From Hyphomonadaceae bacterium (lineage in GTDB: Bacteria; Pseudomonadota; Alphaproteobacteria; Caulobacterales; Hyphomonadaceae): DNA of 50,276 nt. How positions within the stretch are numbered: position 1 is the stretch's first letter; every line of letters begins with the position of its first letter. This document shows positions 1 to 8,670 of the stretch, in pieces. The notes beneath the pieces are model-generated. The model made no database searches. It was not told the origin of the DNA and worked only from the letters and a program-made list of their open reading frames with translations. Both the position numbers and the translations under genes were made by a program. The stretch is from assembly GCA_030697555.1 (NCBI GenBank), contig JAUYPV010000030.1:1-50276 (forward strand). Reading direction: 5' to 3'.

Positions 1-1
1 G

Positions 2-1375
2 CATGCGCTGAAGGCTGCCGGGCGTCTGGAAGAGGCGATTATCCGGTATGGCGAAGCCTTGGCCGCCAACCCCCGCTCCGGGATAGCCGAGCACAACCTC
101 GCCGGCGCCCTCGGCGACGCTGGCCGGTGGGCCGAGGCCGACCCCCACCTCCGCGCCTCCTTCGCCAAGGGCAATGACGCCGGCGAAACCTGGCTGGTCC
201 TCGCCCGCTGCGAACAAGCGCTCGGCCGGCTCGACGAAGCCGACCGCGCCTACCGCGAAGCCCTGAAACGCCGGCCTCAACTCTACGACGCCCACCGCGA
301 ACTCACCCAGCTTCGCTGGATGCGCACCGGCGATTTTCACACCGCCGCCAGGGATCTGGCCGTCGCCATGCGCGCCACGCCCAGCGACGTCCGCCTCGCC
401 ATCATCTTCGCCCAGGCGCTCGAATACTCCGGCAAGAACGAAGAAGCCTTCGCGCTGATGACCCAGCTCTCGGCGGCGGCCCCGCACGACCTCAGCATCA
501 CCCTCCAGGCCTCGCAGCTCGCCACCGCCCTCAGCCGCACGCATGAAGCCCTCGCCCTCGCGGAGCGTGCCTTGTCGCTCGCACCCCTTGAGATGGCGGT
601 GCAGATCACGCTCGCTGAAGCTCTCCTTGCCGCCGGCCAGCCGCAGCGCGCCTCCGACATAGCAGGCGGCCTCCGGCGCCGCTGGTCCACCAACCAGCAT
701 GCAATGGCGCTGCAGGCGACCGCCTGGCGCATGCTCGGCGACAAGCGCTATCGCCAGCTCTACGACTACGACTCGCTCGTCTGGTCCTCACTGATCGACA
801 CGCCGCCCGGCTGGACATCGCTCGGCGCGTATGTCGCCGATGTCGCCACAGCGCTGAAGGCCCTGCATCCTTTCCACGAGCATCCTTTCAACCAGTCGTT
901 GCGCCATGGCAGCCAGGCCGTCGATATCCTCCAACAAGCCGACCCTGCCCTGCGCGCACTTCCGAAAGCGCTCGATGGCCCGATCAAACGCCGATTGAAA
1001 GACCTCGGCCACGGCGACGATCCCGTCCGTTCTCGCAATACCGGCGAATACGCCTTCCAGGGCATGTGGTCGGTGAAGCTTCGCGCCGGCGGCTTTCATA
1101 TCGACCACGTCCATCCGCAGGGCTGGCTCTCTTCCGCCTGCTATATCGAGACGGTCGAGCCGCGCGGCAAGGAGGGCTGGATCAAGTTCGGCCAGCCCGG
1201 CGTGAAGACCACGCCGCCGCTCGAACCCGAACACTTCGTCGAACCGAAACCCGGCCTGCTGGTGCTGTTCCCGTCCTATATGTGGCATGGCACCGTGCCG
1301 TTCACCGGAGACAAGCCACGCCTCACCTTCGCGTTCGACCTGGTTCCCGCGCCCGATACATCCGAAGGCGATTAG
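2..1375 (+). CDS. TPR-repeat protein with C-terminal 2OG-Fe(II) oxygenase domain (5' end outside window)
   Basis: The reading frame is open from base 2 and its first residues (HALKAAGRLEEAI) already look like a TPR helix, so the start lies upstream of the window and the TTG at 59 is not a real start. About 457 residues are visible. The N-terminal two thirds are Ala/Leu-rich TPR-like helical pairs (for example ARCEQALGRLDEADRAYREA). The last ~130 residues resemble the putative 2OG-Fe(II) oxygenase family PF13759: an HIDHVHPQGWLS metal-binding segment, a distal His in SYMWHGTVPF and a 2-oxoglutarate-binding Arg in KPRLTFAFD. Such proteins are presumed protein or small-molecule hydroxylases, and the substrate is unknown. 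The stop codon overlaps the stop of the convergent response-regulator gene. Family assignment is fairly sure; function is inferred. Confidence 0.8.
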   Translation, partial: HALKAAGRLEEAIIRYGEALAANPRSGIAEHNLAGALGDAGRWAEADPHLRASFAKGNDAGETWLVLARCEQALGRLDEADRAYREALKRRPQLYDAHRELTQLRWMRTGDFHTAARDLAVAMRATPSDVRLAIIFAQALEYSGKNEEAFALMTQLSAAAPHDLSITLQASQLATALSRTHEALALAERALSLAPLEMAVQITLAEALLAAGQPQRASDIAGGLRRRWSTNQHAMALQATAWRMLGDKRYRQLYDYDSLVWSSLIDTPPGWTSLGAYVADVATALKALHPFHEHPFNQSLRHGSQAVDILQQADPALRALPKALDGPIKRRLKDLGHGDDPVRSRNTGEYAFQGMWSVKLRAGGFHIDHVHPQGWLSSACYIETVEPRGKEGWIKFGQPGVKTTPPLEPEHFVEPKPGLLVLFPSYMWHGTVPFTGDKPRLTFAFDLVPAPDTSEGD

Positions 1376-1767
1376 GATCTGCGGGTGATCGATCCGGCCA
1401 GCCGGTTCATTAGCGTGCCCGGCGCTGTGGGCTTGGTGAACACCGGTATGTTCGGATACGCCGCGCGAAGATCGGGCGGCAGGCCGACGCCGGTGTGAAC
1501 GACTATTCCCGTCATCCACCGCAAAGCCTCCAGCACCGGCCCGATATTCCCGTCCGGCAGGTTCACATCGAGGATGGCGCCATCCGGCAGCATGCCCGCG
1601 ATCAGGTCGAGCGCATCCTGCACGGTTGACGCGGGTCCTATTGCCTGCCCGCCTGCATCCTCGATCGCCATCACCAGATCGAACGCAATGAAAGGCTCGT
1701 CCTCGACGACAAGCACGCGTGCCCCGGCAAGGGCCGTCGGAAGCGGCTGTGTCTGTGCTGGGCTCAT
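1372..1767 (-). CDS. Single-domain response regulator (receiver only)
   Basis: A 131-residue receiver domain with no output domain. The acidic pocket is EDE at residues 22-24, the phospho-acceptor Asp67 sits in ILDVNLPDG, the switch Thr92 in VVHTG and the conserved Lys112 in FTKP. I chose the ATG at 1767 (MSPAQTQ) over an in-frame start at 1830. The shorter form begins 2 bp after the kinase stop, and the extra 21 residues are an Arg-rich out-of-family extension. It is co-transcribed with the upstream HWE kinase (1770-3344), its likely phosphodonor. Receiver-only partners are common for HWE kinases and act as phosphate sinks or by protein interaction. The output is unknown. Confidence 0.88.
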   Translation of the reverse strand: MSPAQTQPLPTALAGARVLVVEDEPFIAFDLVMAIEDAGGQAIGPASTVQDALDLIAGMLPDGAILDVNLPDGNIGPVLEALRWMTGIVVHTGVGLPPDLRAAYPNIPVFTKPTAPGTLMNRLAGSITRRS

Positions 1768-1769
1768 CT

Positions 1770-3344
1770 TCAGATTGCCAGGCGTTCGAGCGAGGCGCGC
1801 AGGACGATCTCGACGCCCCCGTGCTTCCACGAATACTCTATGTCGCCGCCAAGCTGCCCGCGCGCGCTCATGCGCGCAAGCTCCGCCCCGAAGCCTTTAC
1901 GCGACGGCGGGCCAGATACCGTCGGACCGCCACGCTCCGCCCAGGTGAGAATCAATTTCGAATCATCCGCCCGCCACGAGACGGAAACACTCCCTGTCGG
2001 CTCGGACAGCGCTCCATACTTCGCAGCATTGGTCGCCAGCTCGTGCAGCACCAGCGCAAGACTTGTGGCGCCGCCAGGCCCCACCGGAATTTCTGGTCCC
2101 GCGATCCTCAACTGTTCGCCACCCGGCGTCGCATGCGCCTCCAGCACGCTGTCGACCAGAACGCGCAGCGTCGTGTGCCGGGCCTGCTGACTGGGAGAGG
2201 AGATCGTCGACCGGATCAACTCGTGTGCCCGCGCCAACGCACGCAGGCGCCCCGTGAGCGTTTCCGCCATCTCCGCGGTGGACGCCGAAGTGCGTGCCGT
2301 CATGCCGACCATGCCGGTCGCCACCGCGAAGAGGTTCTTCACGCGATGGTTCAGTTCGCGCAGGATAACGAGGCGGTCTTCTTCCGCCTGACGTCGTTCG
2401 GCGATCTCGCGCTGGGCCTTGTCATAGAGCCGTGAATTATCGATCCCGATGGCGGCCTGCGCGGCGAGGCCGGCGAGAAGCTGTTCGTGGTGCTCGGTGA
2501 AGCGCCCGGCGTCGGGATGACCGAAGAAGAGACCGCCCATCACCTCGCCCTGGCGGGAGACAACCGGCGCCGCAAGATATGATCGCACCGGCAAGTGACC
2601 TTCGGGCATGCCCTTGTAGGGCGCGTTCTTGCCGTAACGCGGGTCCTTCGTGATGTCGGGGGACCGCACGACGCCCGTTCCGTGGAAGGTTGGCTGGAAA
2701 ACCTCGGTCGCGCGCGGCATCGGAAACTTGGAGAAGTTCTCTCGGGCCACGCCGGAGATCGAATAGAGGGTGTACGCCTCGCCGGCGTCCTTCGGGACGT
2801 TGTAGAAGAACGCACCGAACTGGGCGCCGGTGAGATCGACAGCGGCGTCGACAACCATCTGGACGAGCTGTTCGAGATTGAGTTCGGCAGCGACCTTCGC
2901 AGCGGTCCGGTTCAGAGTTTCAAGAAGCCGCGTCTGGTCTGCAAGTGCCGCTGTGGCCGCCTGCAGCGCGCCAACATCCGTGTTGACCCCGAACCAGCAT
3001 GTGATCGCGCCGGCGCCGTTTCGCAACGGCTCTGCCCGCGTCAGAAACATCCGGTACGCGCCGTTGGCGCCCTTGAGAGGAAAAGTCATTTCGACAGGCT
3101 CGCCCGACGCCAGGGCCTTCACCCATCGCTCGGTCACGTGGGGAAGGAAGGCGGGATCGTGCAGCGATCGCCAGTCTGTATTGCCGATCTGATCCGGGCT
3201 CGCGCCAGTGTACTCGCGCCAGCGCCGGTTGCCCCAGATGAGCCGGCCCTTCGGGTTGGCGATCCAGGCGAGCTCCGGCAGGTTTTCCGCCATGGCCGCA
3301 AAGTCGGCCTCGAGGGCGGGTTGTCTGGCTTCGGGATTTGTCAC
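1770..3344 (-). CDS. PAS-GAF HWE-family sensor histidine kinase
   Basis: A 524-residue soluble kinase. There is a PAS domain at about 15-130 ([13 protein letters not shown], then a PAC-like WFGVNTDV), a GAF domain at about 155-305 and a short coiled linker. The phosphotransfer region carries the H-box RELNHRVKN with His333. The catalytic domain has an N-box [14 protein letters not shown] (Asn439), the WAE motif (Trp468-Glu470) that defines the HWE class, and a GFGAEL nucleotide-lid segment. No transmembrane segment is visible, so it probably senses a cytosolic ligand, light or redox signal. A conserved Cys in the PAS core, as in LOV photoreceptors, is not apparent. The start is GTG at 3344, preceded by AGGGG about 6 nt upstream. 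It lies 80 bp downstream of pyrG on the same strand and forms an operon with the receiver protein. Confidence 0.9.
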   Translation of the reverse strand: MTNPEARQPALEADFAAMAENLPELAWIANPKGRLIWGNRRWREYTGASPDQIGNTDWRSLHDPAFLPHVTERWVKALASGEPVEMTFPLKGANGAYRMFLTRAEPLRNGAGAITCWFGVNTDVGALQAATAALADQTRLLETLNRTAAKVAAELNLEQLVQMVVDAAVDLTGAQFGAFFYNVPKDAGEAYTLYSISGVARENFSKFPMPRATEVFQPTFHGTGVVRSPDITKDPRYGKNAPYKGMPEGHLPVRSYLAAPVVSRQGEVMGGLFFGHPDAGRFTEHHEQLLAGLAAQAAIGIDNSRLYDKAQREIAERRQAEEDRLVILRELNHRVKNLFAVATGMVGMTARTSASTAEMAETLTGRLRALARAHELIRSTISSPSQQARHTTLRVLVDSVLEAHATPGGEQLRIAGPEIPVGPGGATSLALVLHELATNAAKYGALSEPTGSVSVSWRADDSKLILTWAERGGPTVSGPPSRKGFGAELARMSARGQLGGDIEYSWKHGGVEIVLRASLERLAI

Positions 3345-3424
3345 TCTGGCCCCTGAACACCTGTCCCGTACGGCTATCTAATCCGCCGGGACACCAGGAA
3401 AAGAAGGCGACACTGGCTGTCAGC

Positions 3425-5056
3425 CTACACCAAGCGGCTCTTGTCTCTAGCCGCCGCGATGAAGCTCGCGAAAAGCGGATGCGGATCGAACGGCCTCGAC
3501 TTCAGCTCCGGGTGGAACTGCACGCCGATGAACCAGGGGTGGTCGGTCAGTTCCATGATCTCTGGCAGGCGGCCATCCGGAGACATGCCCGAGAACACCA
3601 CGCCGTGCGGCGCCAAGCGGCCTATGACGTCGGTGTTCACCTCGTAGCGGTGGCGGTGGCGCTCCGAGATATGGTCCGTGCCGTAGATCGATGCGACGCG
3701 GCTGCCCTTGGCAAGGACAGCGGGATAGGCGCCGAGGCGCATCGTGCCGCCGAGGTCGCCGCCGGCCTGGCGCATTTCGCGCTCGTTGCCGCGGATCCAT
3801 TCGTTCATCAGGCCGACGACGGGAACCGTCGGATTGCCGAATTCGGTCGTACCCGCGCCATCGATGCCGCCGACATTGCGGGCAAGCTCGATCACCGCTA
3901 GCTGCATCCCGTAACAGATGCCGAAGCACGGCAGCTTGTGGCGGCGGGCATATCCGGCCGCCCGCATCTTGCCGAGCGCTCCGCGCTCGCCAAAGCCACC
4001 GGGCAGCAGCACGCCGTCGACATTGTCCAGTTCGGAAAGATCGGCGTTGGGATCGTCGTACCGATCGCTGGGAATCCAGGTGATGTTCACCTTCACCTTG
4101 TTGGCGAGGCCTCCATGGCCAAGCGCCTCAACGACGGATTTATAGGCGTCGTGCAGCGCCACATACTTGCCGACAATGGCGATGCGAACTTCGCCGTCCG
4201 GATTGCGTAGCGTCTGCGAGACATCGATCCAGTGCTTGAGATCGGGGGCCGTCTGCTTCTCCAGGCCGAAGTGGCGCAACACTTCATGGTCGAGGCCGCG
4301 GGCGTGGTATTCCAGCGGCACTTCGTAGATGTGCTTGGCGTCCAGCGCCTCGATGACGGCTTCCGGGCGCACATTGCAGAACAACGCGATCTTGCGGCGC
4401 TCTTCGGAGGGGATCGGCATTGGCGCGCGGCATAGCAGGATGTCGGGCTGGATGCCGATCGAGCGCAACTCCTTCACCGAGTGCTGCGTCGGCTTGGTTT
4501 TCATCTCGCCGGCGGTGGCGATATAGGGCAGCAGCGTAAGGTGGATGTAGACGCACTGGTCGCGGCCAAGCTCCTGGCCGAGCTGGCGGATAGCTTCAAA
4601 GAACGGCAGGCCCTCGATGTCGCCCACCGTGCCGCCGATCTCGCACAACACGAAGTCGACATCATCCGTGTCGCCCTTCACGAAATCCTTGATGGCGTCG
4701 GTGACGTGCGGAATGACCTGCAGGGTCGCGCCGAGATAGTCGCCCCGCCGCTCGCGCTCGAGGATCGATTTATAGATGCGGCCGGTGGTCGTGTTGTCGG
4801 TCTTGCGCGCCGAGACGCCCGTGAAGCGCTCATAGTGGCCGAGGTCGAGATCGGTCTCGGCGCCATCATCGGTGACGAAGACCTCGCCATGCTGGGTTGG
4901 CGACATCGTGCCGGGGTCGACGTTGAGGTAGGGGTCCAGCTTGCGCAAACGCACACGGTAGCCGCGCGATTGCAGGAGAGCGCCAAGCGCTGCCGAGGCA
5001 ATGCCCTTCCCAAGGGAGGACACAACGCCTCCCGTAATGAAGATAAATCGCTTCAT
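3425..5056 (-). CDS. pyrG: CTP synthase (glutamine-hydrolysing)
   Basis: Converts UTP, ATP and glutamine to CTP, the last step of de novo pyrimidine synthesis. At 543 residues it is full length. The N-terminal synthetase domain opens with [13 protein letters not shown] (P-loop-like ATP site) and contains the [18 protein letters not shown] signature. The C-terminal class I glutamine amidotransferase has nucleophile Cys381 in GICYGMQ and His515/Glu517 in QFHPEL. The gene lies downstream of tpiA-secG, a conserved alphaproteobacterial order. A 138-bp gap separates it from secG. The family is unmistakable. Confidence 0.98.
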   Translation of the reverse strand: MKRFIFITGGVVSSLGKGIASAALGALLQSRGYRVRLRKLDPYLNVDPGTMSPTQHGEVFVTDDGAETDLDLGHYERFTGVSARKTDNTTTGRIYKSILERERRGDYLGATLQVIPHVTDAIKDFVKGDTDDVDFVLCEIGGTVGDIEGLPFFEAIRQLGQELGRDQCVYIHLTLLPYIATAGEMKTKPTQHSVKELRSIGIQPDILLCRAPMPIPSEERRKIALFCNVRPEAVIEALDAKHIYEVPLEYHARGLDHEVLRHFGLEKQTAPDLKHWIDVSQTLRNPDGEVRIAIVGKYVALHDAYKSVVEALGHGGLANKVKVNITWIPSDRYDDPNADLSELDNVDGVLLPGGFGERGALGKMRAAGYARRHKLPCFGICYGMQLAVIELARNVGGIDGAGTTEFGNPTVPVVGLMNEWIRGNEREMRQAGGDLGGTMRLGAYPAVLAKGSRVASIYGTDHISERHRHRYEVNTDVIGRLAPHGVVFSGMSPDGRLPEIMELTDHPWFIGVQFHPELKSRPFDPHPLFASFIAAARDKSRLV

Positions 5057-5161
5057 GACGGATAACCGCTCTAGACCGGGATTGGGCCGAGGTCGAGTGC
5101 GACGTAAAACGCGCCGGAATCCCTAGGCAATCGCACCCGGCGGGCTGTGGAGAAGTCCAGC

Positions 5162-5180
5162 GCGCCCTCTCGAGGGGCGC
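5162..5180 (-). terminator. Weak hairpin downstream of secG
   Basis: A short inverted repeat (GCGCCC ... GGGCGC type, with a six-base loop) lies 15 bp beyond the secG stop in the 138-bp secG-pyrG gap. No U-run follows on the minus strand, so it may be an attenuating or processing hairpin rather than an intrinsic terminator. No other element is evident in this gap. Confidence 0.3.
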
Positions 5181-5194
5181 CAACGATTCGCGAA

Positions 5195-5764
5195 CTACTG
5201 ATTGTTGCCCGGCACGGGCGCGAGCGGATCAGCCGGAGCAGGTTGTTGCGAGGCTGGCGGTGTCTGCGGGGGCGTGGTGGCGGGGGCCTGTGTCCGCGGA
5301 GCTGTGGTTGGCGCGGGCGCGGGTGCAGTGGCCGGTGGCGTTGTGACGGTTGGAGCGGGCGCGAGGGGATCGGGCGCGGTCGTTACGGGCGGTGTTGTCG
5401 TTGTTGTCGGCGCAGTGGTCGTTGGAGCGGTCGTTGGAGCGGTCGTTGTCCCCGGCGTTGTGGTTGTGGCGCCGCCATTGAGGTTGAACTGGTTGCCTTG
5501 TTGCTGGATCTGGCGCTCGAGCGCGGTCGGCGCGCGCTCGGTGTCGTGGTTGAGACGGGTCATGACGACGCTGGTGGTGAAAAACACCGCGGCGAGGATC
5601 ATGGTGGTGCGCACCAGCATGCTGGCGGCGCCCCGGCCGGAGATGATCCCGCCCGTGCCGCCGCCGCCCATGCCGAGGGCGCCGCCCTCGGAGCGCTGGA
5701 GCATGACCGCGATTACAAGCGCGATACACGCGAACAGGTGGACGACAAGCAGGACGTTCAGCAT
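5195..5764 (-). CDS. secG: Protein-export membrane protein SecG with Thr/Pro/Ala-rich tail
   Basis: An auxiliary subunit of the SecYEG translocon in the inner membrane. Residues 1-75 are a standard SecG: a first hydrophobic helix (MLNVLLVVHLFACIALVIAV), the LQRSEGGALGMGGGG loop, and a second helix around MLVRTTMILAAVFFTTSVV ending in RLNHDTERA. About 110 residues then follow that are almost only Thr, Pro, Ala and Gln, making the protein 189 residues; a minimal SecG is about 75-110. The tail contains APTT-type repeats encoded by a 12-bp tandem repeat. By SecG topology (both termini periplasmic) the tail should be periplasmic. It lies between tpiA and pyrG on the same strand. Confidence 0.93.
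   Translation of the reverse strand: MLNVLLVVHLFACIALVIAVMLQRSEGGALGMGGGGTGGIISGRGAASMLVRTTMILAAVFFTTSVVMTRLNHDTERAPTALERQIQQQGNQFNLNGGATTTTPGTTTAPTTAPTTTAPTTTTTPPVTTAPDPLAPAPTVTTPPATAPAPAPTTAPRTQAPATTPPQTPPASQQPAPADPLAPVPGNNQ
5417..5448 (-). repeat. 12-bp tandem repeat inside the secG tail
   Basis: The plus-strand unit ggtcgttggagc occurs at 5417-5428 and 5429-5440, followed by a partial third copy (ggtcgttg) to 5448. On the coding strand it reads as Ala/Pro/Thr repeats. In-frame 12-bp units would allow length variation by slippage without breaking secG. Confidence 0.75.
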
Positions 5765-5869
5765 GGGAAAGGCTGCCCCGGGGCAAGACTGGACCGCCTC
5801 AAAGCACGTCGCAGGGGCGCGGCCAAGCCCCTATGCGGCTTTTCATATGGGTGTGGGCCGGCGGCTGCG

Positions 5870-6619
5870 CTAAGCGGCTGCCCGGGCGATGGCCAGAAAG
5901 TCAGCCGATTTGAGGCTGGCGCCCCCCACCAGGGCGCCGTCGACATCCGGTACGGACATCAATTCCCGGGCATTGTCCGGCTTCACCGAGCCCCCATAGA
6001 GCAGCCGGATGGTCCTTCCGTGCGCTCCAAACCGCTTTTCCAGCGCCTGGCGCAACATTGCGTGAACCTCGGCCACCTGGGCCGTCGTGGGGGTCCGGCC
6101 GGTGCCGATGGCCCAGACGGGCTCGTAGGCGACCACGAAAGAAGCCTTCCCGGCGGCTTCCGGAACCGACCCGGCCAGTTGCGAGGAAACGACCTCGACC
6201 GTCTTGTCGGCATCCCGCTCGGCCAGGGTCTCACCGACGCAGATGATGGGGGTAAGTCCGGCCCGGAGTACGGCCGACGCCTTGGCCGATACGACTGCAT
6301 CGGTTTCGCCATGCATGGCGCGACGCTCGGAATGGCCGACGATCACGTATTTCGCGCCGATGTCCGCCCACATTTCGGCGCTGACATCGCCTGTAAACGC
6401 GCCCGTCTTCTCGGCGTGGCAGTCCTGACCGCCAAGGGCGATCGTTGAATCCTTCAGGGTCCAGCCAGCCTGCGCCGCCAGGGTGGCGGGCGGGCAGATG
6501 GCCAGGTCGACGCCAGAGAGCGTCTTCGCCCCCTCGATCATGGCCTTCAGTTCGCCGAGGGAAGCGGAAAAGCCATTCATCTTCCAGTTTCCTGCAACCA
6601 GCTTGGTAAGTCCGCTCAT
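5870..6619 (-). CDS. tpiA: Triosephosphate isomerase
   Basis: Interconverts dihydroxyacetone phosphate and glyceraldehyde 3-phosphate in glycolysis and gluconeogenesis. The protein is 249 residues, normal for the family. Catalytic residues are all present: Asn11 and Lys13 in GNWKMNG, electrophile His96 in VGHSERR, and base Glu166 in [11 protein letters not shown], which begins loop 6. The C-terminal phosphate-binding segments YGGSVKP and GGASLK are intact. It is the first gene of a leftward tpiA-secG-pyrG group, divergent from ppiD across 155 bp. The 105-bp gap to secG holds a GGGGC/GCCCC inverted repeat but no clear signal. Confidence 0.98.
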   Translation of the reverse strand: MSGLTKLVAGNWKMNGFSASLGELKAMIEGAKTLSGVDLAICPPATLAAQAGWTLKDSTIALGGQDCHAEKTGAFTGDVSAEMWADIGAKYVIVGHSERRAMHGETDAVVSAKASAVLRAGLTPIICVGETLAERDADKTVEVVSSQLAGSVPEAAGKASFVVAYEPVWAIGTGRTPTTAQVAEVHAMLRQALEKRFGAHGRTIRLLYGGSVKPDNARELMSVPDVDGALVGGASLKSADFLAIARAAA

Positions 6620-6661
6620 CCTGTCCCCTGCTTCCGGGCCCGGCCCAAATTGCTGTGTTGT

Positions 6662-6711
6662 CGCAGATTCCTGCGGCGAACCGGTTTCCGTTTCGCCAGA
6701 AAATGCTCTAG
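6662..6711. repeat. Palindromic intergenic element between tpiA and ppiD
   Basis: Two adjoining inverted repeats lie in the divergent intergenic region. The first is CGCAG-ATTC-CTGCG (6662-6675). The second is GGCGAA ... TTCGCC (6675-6697), whose interior CGG-AAA-CCG also pairs across one mismatch. A conserved-looking flank, AAAATGCTCTAG, follows. Read on the minus strand the element begins CTAGAGCATTTTC, which resembles the ends of short palindromic elements dispersed in intergenic regions of many alphaproteobacterial genomes; this comparison is from memory. Only one copy is in this window. I see no strong sigma-70 promoter in the remaining bases, although promoters for both flanking genes must lie here. 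Confidence 0.5.
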
Positions 6712-6774
6712 CAAGCCGTGTTCCAGCGGATACCCCGGTCAGGGGACCGCCGCCAGTCCAAGGGAGTTCCGCCG

Positions 6775-8670
6775 ATGCTCGGCTGGATGCGCAAGTTCGT
6801 GAAGTCGAAGTGGGCGTTCACCCTGCTATTCATACCTCTGATCATTAGCTTCGGCATTTTCGGCTTCAACGACCCCTTCCAGGGCGTCAGCGGCGGTGGA
6901 TTCGTCCAGGTCGGCGATCACCAGGTGCGCCAGAAGGATGTCAACGACGAGGTCGACCAGGAGCTCGAACGGGCCCGCCAGGAAACCGGCAAGGTCTTTT
7001 CGCACAAGGAAGCCGCCCAGCAGGGCCTGACCCAGCAGGTGCTGACCCGCCAGATCTATCGCGCATCGGTGCTGGCCTTTGGCGACAAGATCGGCGTCAA
7101 GGCAAGCCCGTCGGCGGTCACCAACGCGCTGAACAGCACGCCGGCATTTAAGGACTCCCTCGGACGCCTCGACCTCGATGCGGTGAGAGATCGCGCGGGC
7201 CGGATGGGTTTCAATTCTGTCGCAGCATTCGAGGAAGCGCTGCGCAACGACATGACCGTCAACTACATACAGACGGCAGCCTTCAGCGGCCTCTCCACGC
7301 CGGAAGTTCTCACCAAGCCCCTGATGACGTATTTCGGCGAGACCCGCACAGTGATCATGGCGCGCCTCAGCGGAACCAGCATCCCAGAGCCGAAAGCGCC
7401 GACGGACGCCGAGCTGAAGGCCTGGTACGACAAGAACACCGCGCGTTTCGCCCAGCCCGAGCGGCGGCGTATCTCGGTGCTGACCTACTCGGCCGAAGAC
7501 TTCAAGGACAAGGTCCAGATCAGCGAAGCGGACATCAAGGCCTCCTACGACAAGCGCATCCGAGAATTCTCCGAGCCAGAGACGCGCAACATCGCGCAGT
7601 TCAGCGGCACGCGAGAGGAACTACAGACCTTTGTCGACATCGTGAAACAGGGCGTCTCGCTCGAAGACGCGCTGAAGCGTTCGCAAAGTGTCACGCGCAT
7701 GGACCTCATGGTGAAGCCCGGCGACCTCAAGGACAAGCAATACGACGAGGGCGTCTTCAGCTTCCCCGCGAACCAGCTGCTGGGACCCTTCCAGGTGGGC
7801 GAAGCGGCCTGGTACGCGGTGCAGGTCATGTCGATCACTCCCGGCCCGGCCAAGCCGCTGCCGGAGGTGTCCGAACAGGTCAAATCGGATCTGCAAGTTG
7901 TCGAAGCCAAGCGCATGTTCGACGCTTCCTACGACACGTTCTACGACATGGCGGGCGGCGTCTCGCTCGAAGAGATCGGCGCCGAAATTGGCGCACCGGT
8001 GATCCAGCTCATGCCGACCGACGCCGGCGGGATGACGGTGAAACGCGCGCAGTCGAGCCTGCTGACCAAACATTCCGAGGCGCTGAGATCGCTGTTCTCA
8101 CTGTCGGCGGGACAGATGACGGACGTGATCGAGGAAGAGAACGAACGCGGTCTTTTCCGCGTCGATGAAATTGTCGCTCCGTACACGCTGTCATTCGAAG
8201 ATGCGAAAGCCGACGTCCGCCTGCTCTACCTCGCCGAGCAGGTGAAGCTGGCCGCCGGCAAGCTGACCAACGACATGGTCGCCGCCGTGAAATCGGGCCG
8301 GACGTTCGAGCAGGCGGCTGCCGCCAGCAAAATGACCGTTCTGGGCGCCGTCCAGTTGATCCGCGGCAGCGAGCCGCGCGTCGATCCGCAGGTTCAGGAA
8401 TTCGCCTACACGATGAAAGCAGGTGACACCGCTGTCGCGCGCGGCGCCGGCGGCGAGCCATGGGTATTGCGTCTCGACAAGGTCGAGCCGCTGTCGCCCG
8501 AAATGGAAGCGATGATGAAGGCGCAGATATCCACGCAGATCGAGCAGACGCTACTGAGCGATGTGCAGGAAGCGTTCTTCCGCGGCGTGCAGAAGGAAGT
8601 CACGGTCAAGACGAACCAGAAGGCGATCGACGACTACTTCGCGAACCTCACCAAAGACGAGGCGCAATGA
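6775..8670 (+). CDS. ppiD: Membrane-anchored periplasmic peptidyl-prolyl isomerase/chaperone (PpiD/SurA type)
   Basis: A periplasmic folding factor tethered to the inner membrane, expected to assist proteins leaving the Sec translocon. The start is ATG 6775 ([13 protein letters not shown]), with AGGGAG nine bases upstream; an upstream in-frame start at 6718 lacks such a site. Of 631 residues, the first ~35 form a cytoplasmic stub plus one hydrophobic helix ([18 protein letters not shown]). A SurA-N-like helical region follows, then a divergent parvulin-like segment around residues 230-370 and a helical C-terminus. The parvulin motif is weak, so isomerase activity is uncertain. Its stop overlaps the trpE start (ATGA), so it heads the trp operon; the same arrangement is known in related alphaproteobacteria. 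Confidence 0.85.
   Translation: MLGWMRKFVKSKWAFTLLFIPLIISFGIFGFNDPFQGVSGGGFVQVGDHQVRQKDVNDEVDQELERARQETGKVFSHKEAAQQGLTQQVLTRQIYRASVLAFGDKIGVKASPSAVTNALNSTPAFKDSLGRLDLDAVRDRAGRMGFNSVAAFEEALRNDMTVNYIQTAAFSGLSTPEVLTKPLMTYFGETRTVIMARLSGTSIPEPKAPTDAELKAWYDKNTARFAQPERRRISVLTYSAEDFKDKVQISEADIKASYDKRIREFSEPETRNIAQFSGTREELQTFVDIVKQGVSLEDALKRSQSVTRMDLMVKPGDLKDKQYDEGVFSFPANQLLGPFQVGEAAWYAVQVMSITPGPAKPLPEVSEQVKSDLQVVEAKRMFDASYDTFYDMAGGVSLEEIGAEIGAPVIQLMPTDAGGMTVKRAQSSLLTKHSEALRSLFSLSAGQMTDVIEEENERGLFRVDEIVAPYTLSFEDAKADVRLLYLAEQVKLAAGKLTNDMVAAVKSGRTFEQAAAASKMTVLGAVQLIRGSEPRVDPQVQEFAYTMKAGDTAVARGAGGEPWVLRLDKVEPLSPEMEAMMKAQISTQIEQTLLSDVQEAFFRGVQKEVTVKTNQKAIDDYFANLTKDEAQ

Noticed and set aside
3345-3424. Intrinsic terminator after pyrG
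   Set aside because: A TGTCCCG/CGGGACA inverted repeat (3362-3393) exists, but it has an 18-nt loop and no U-run, so read-through into the kinase gene is plausible.
5390-5460. Repeats resembling a CRISPR or microsatellite array
   Set aside because: The units are 12 bp without spacers and are in frame within the secG tail.
5147-6448. A 433-codon plus-strand frame opposite secG and tpiA
   Set aside because: The product is low-complexity Gly/Arg-rich and mirrors the Thr/Pro codons of secG; both opposing genes are certain.
6620-6774. A trp leader-peptide attenuator before ppiD
   Set aside because: No short ORF with consecutive Trp codons and no terminator/antiterminator pair is visible.
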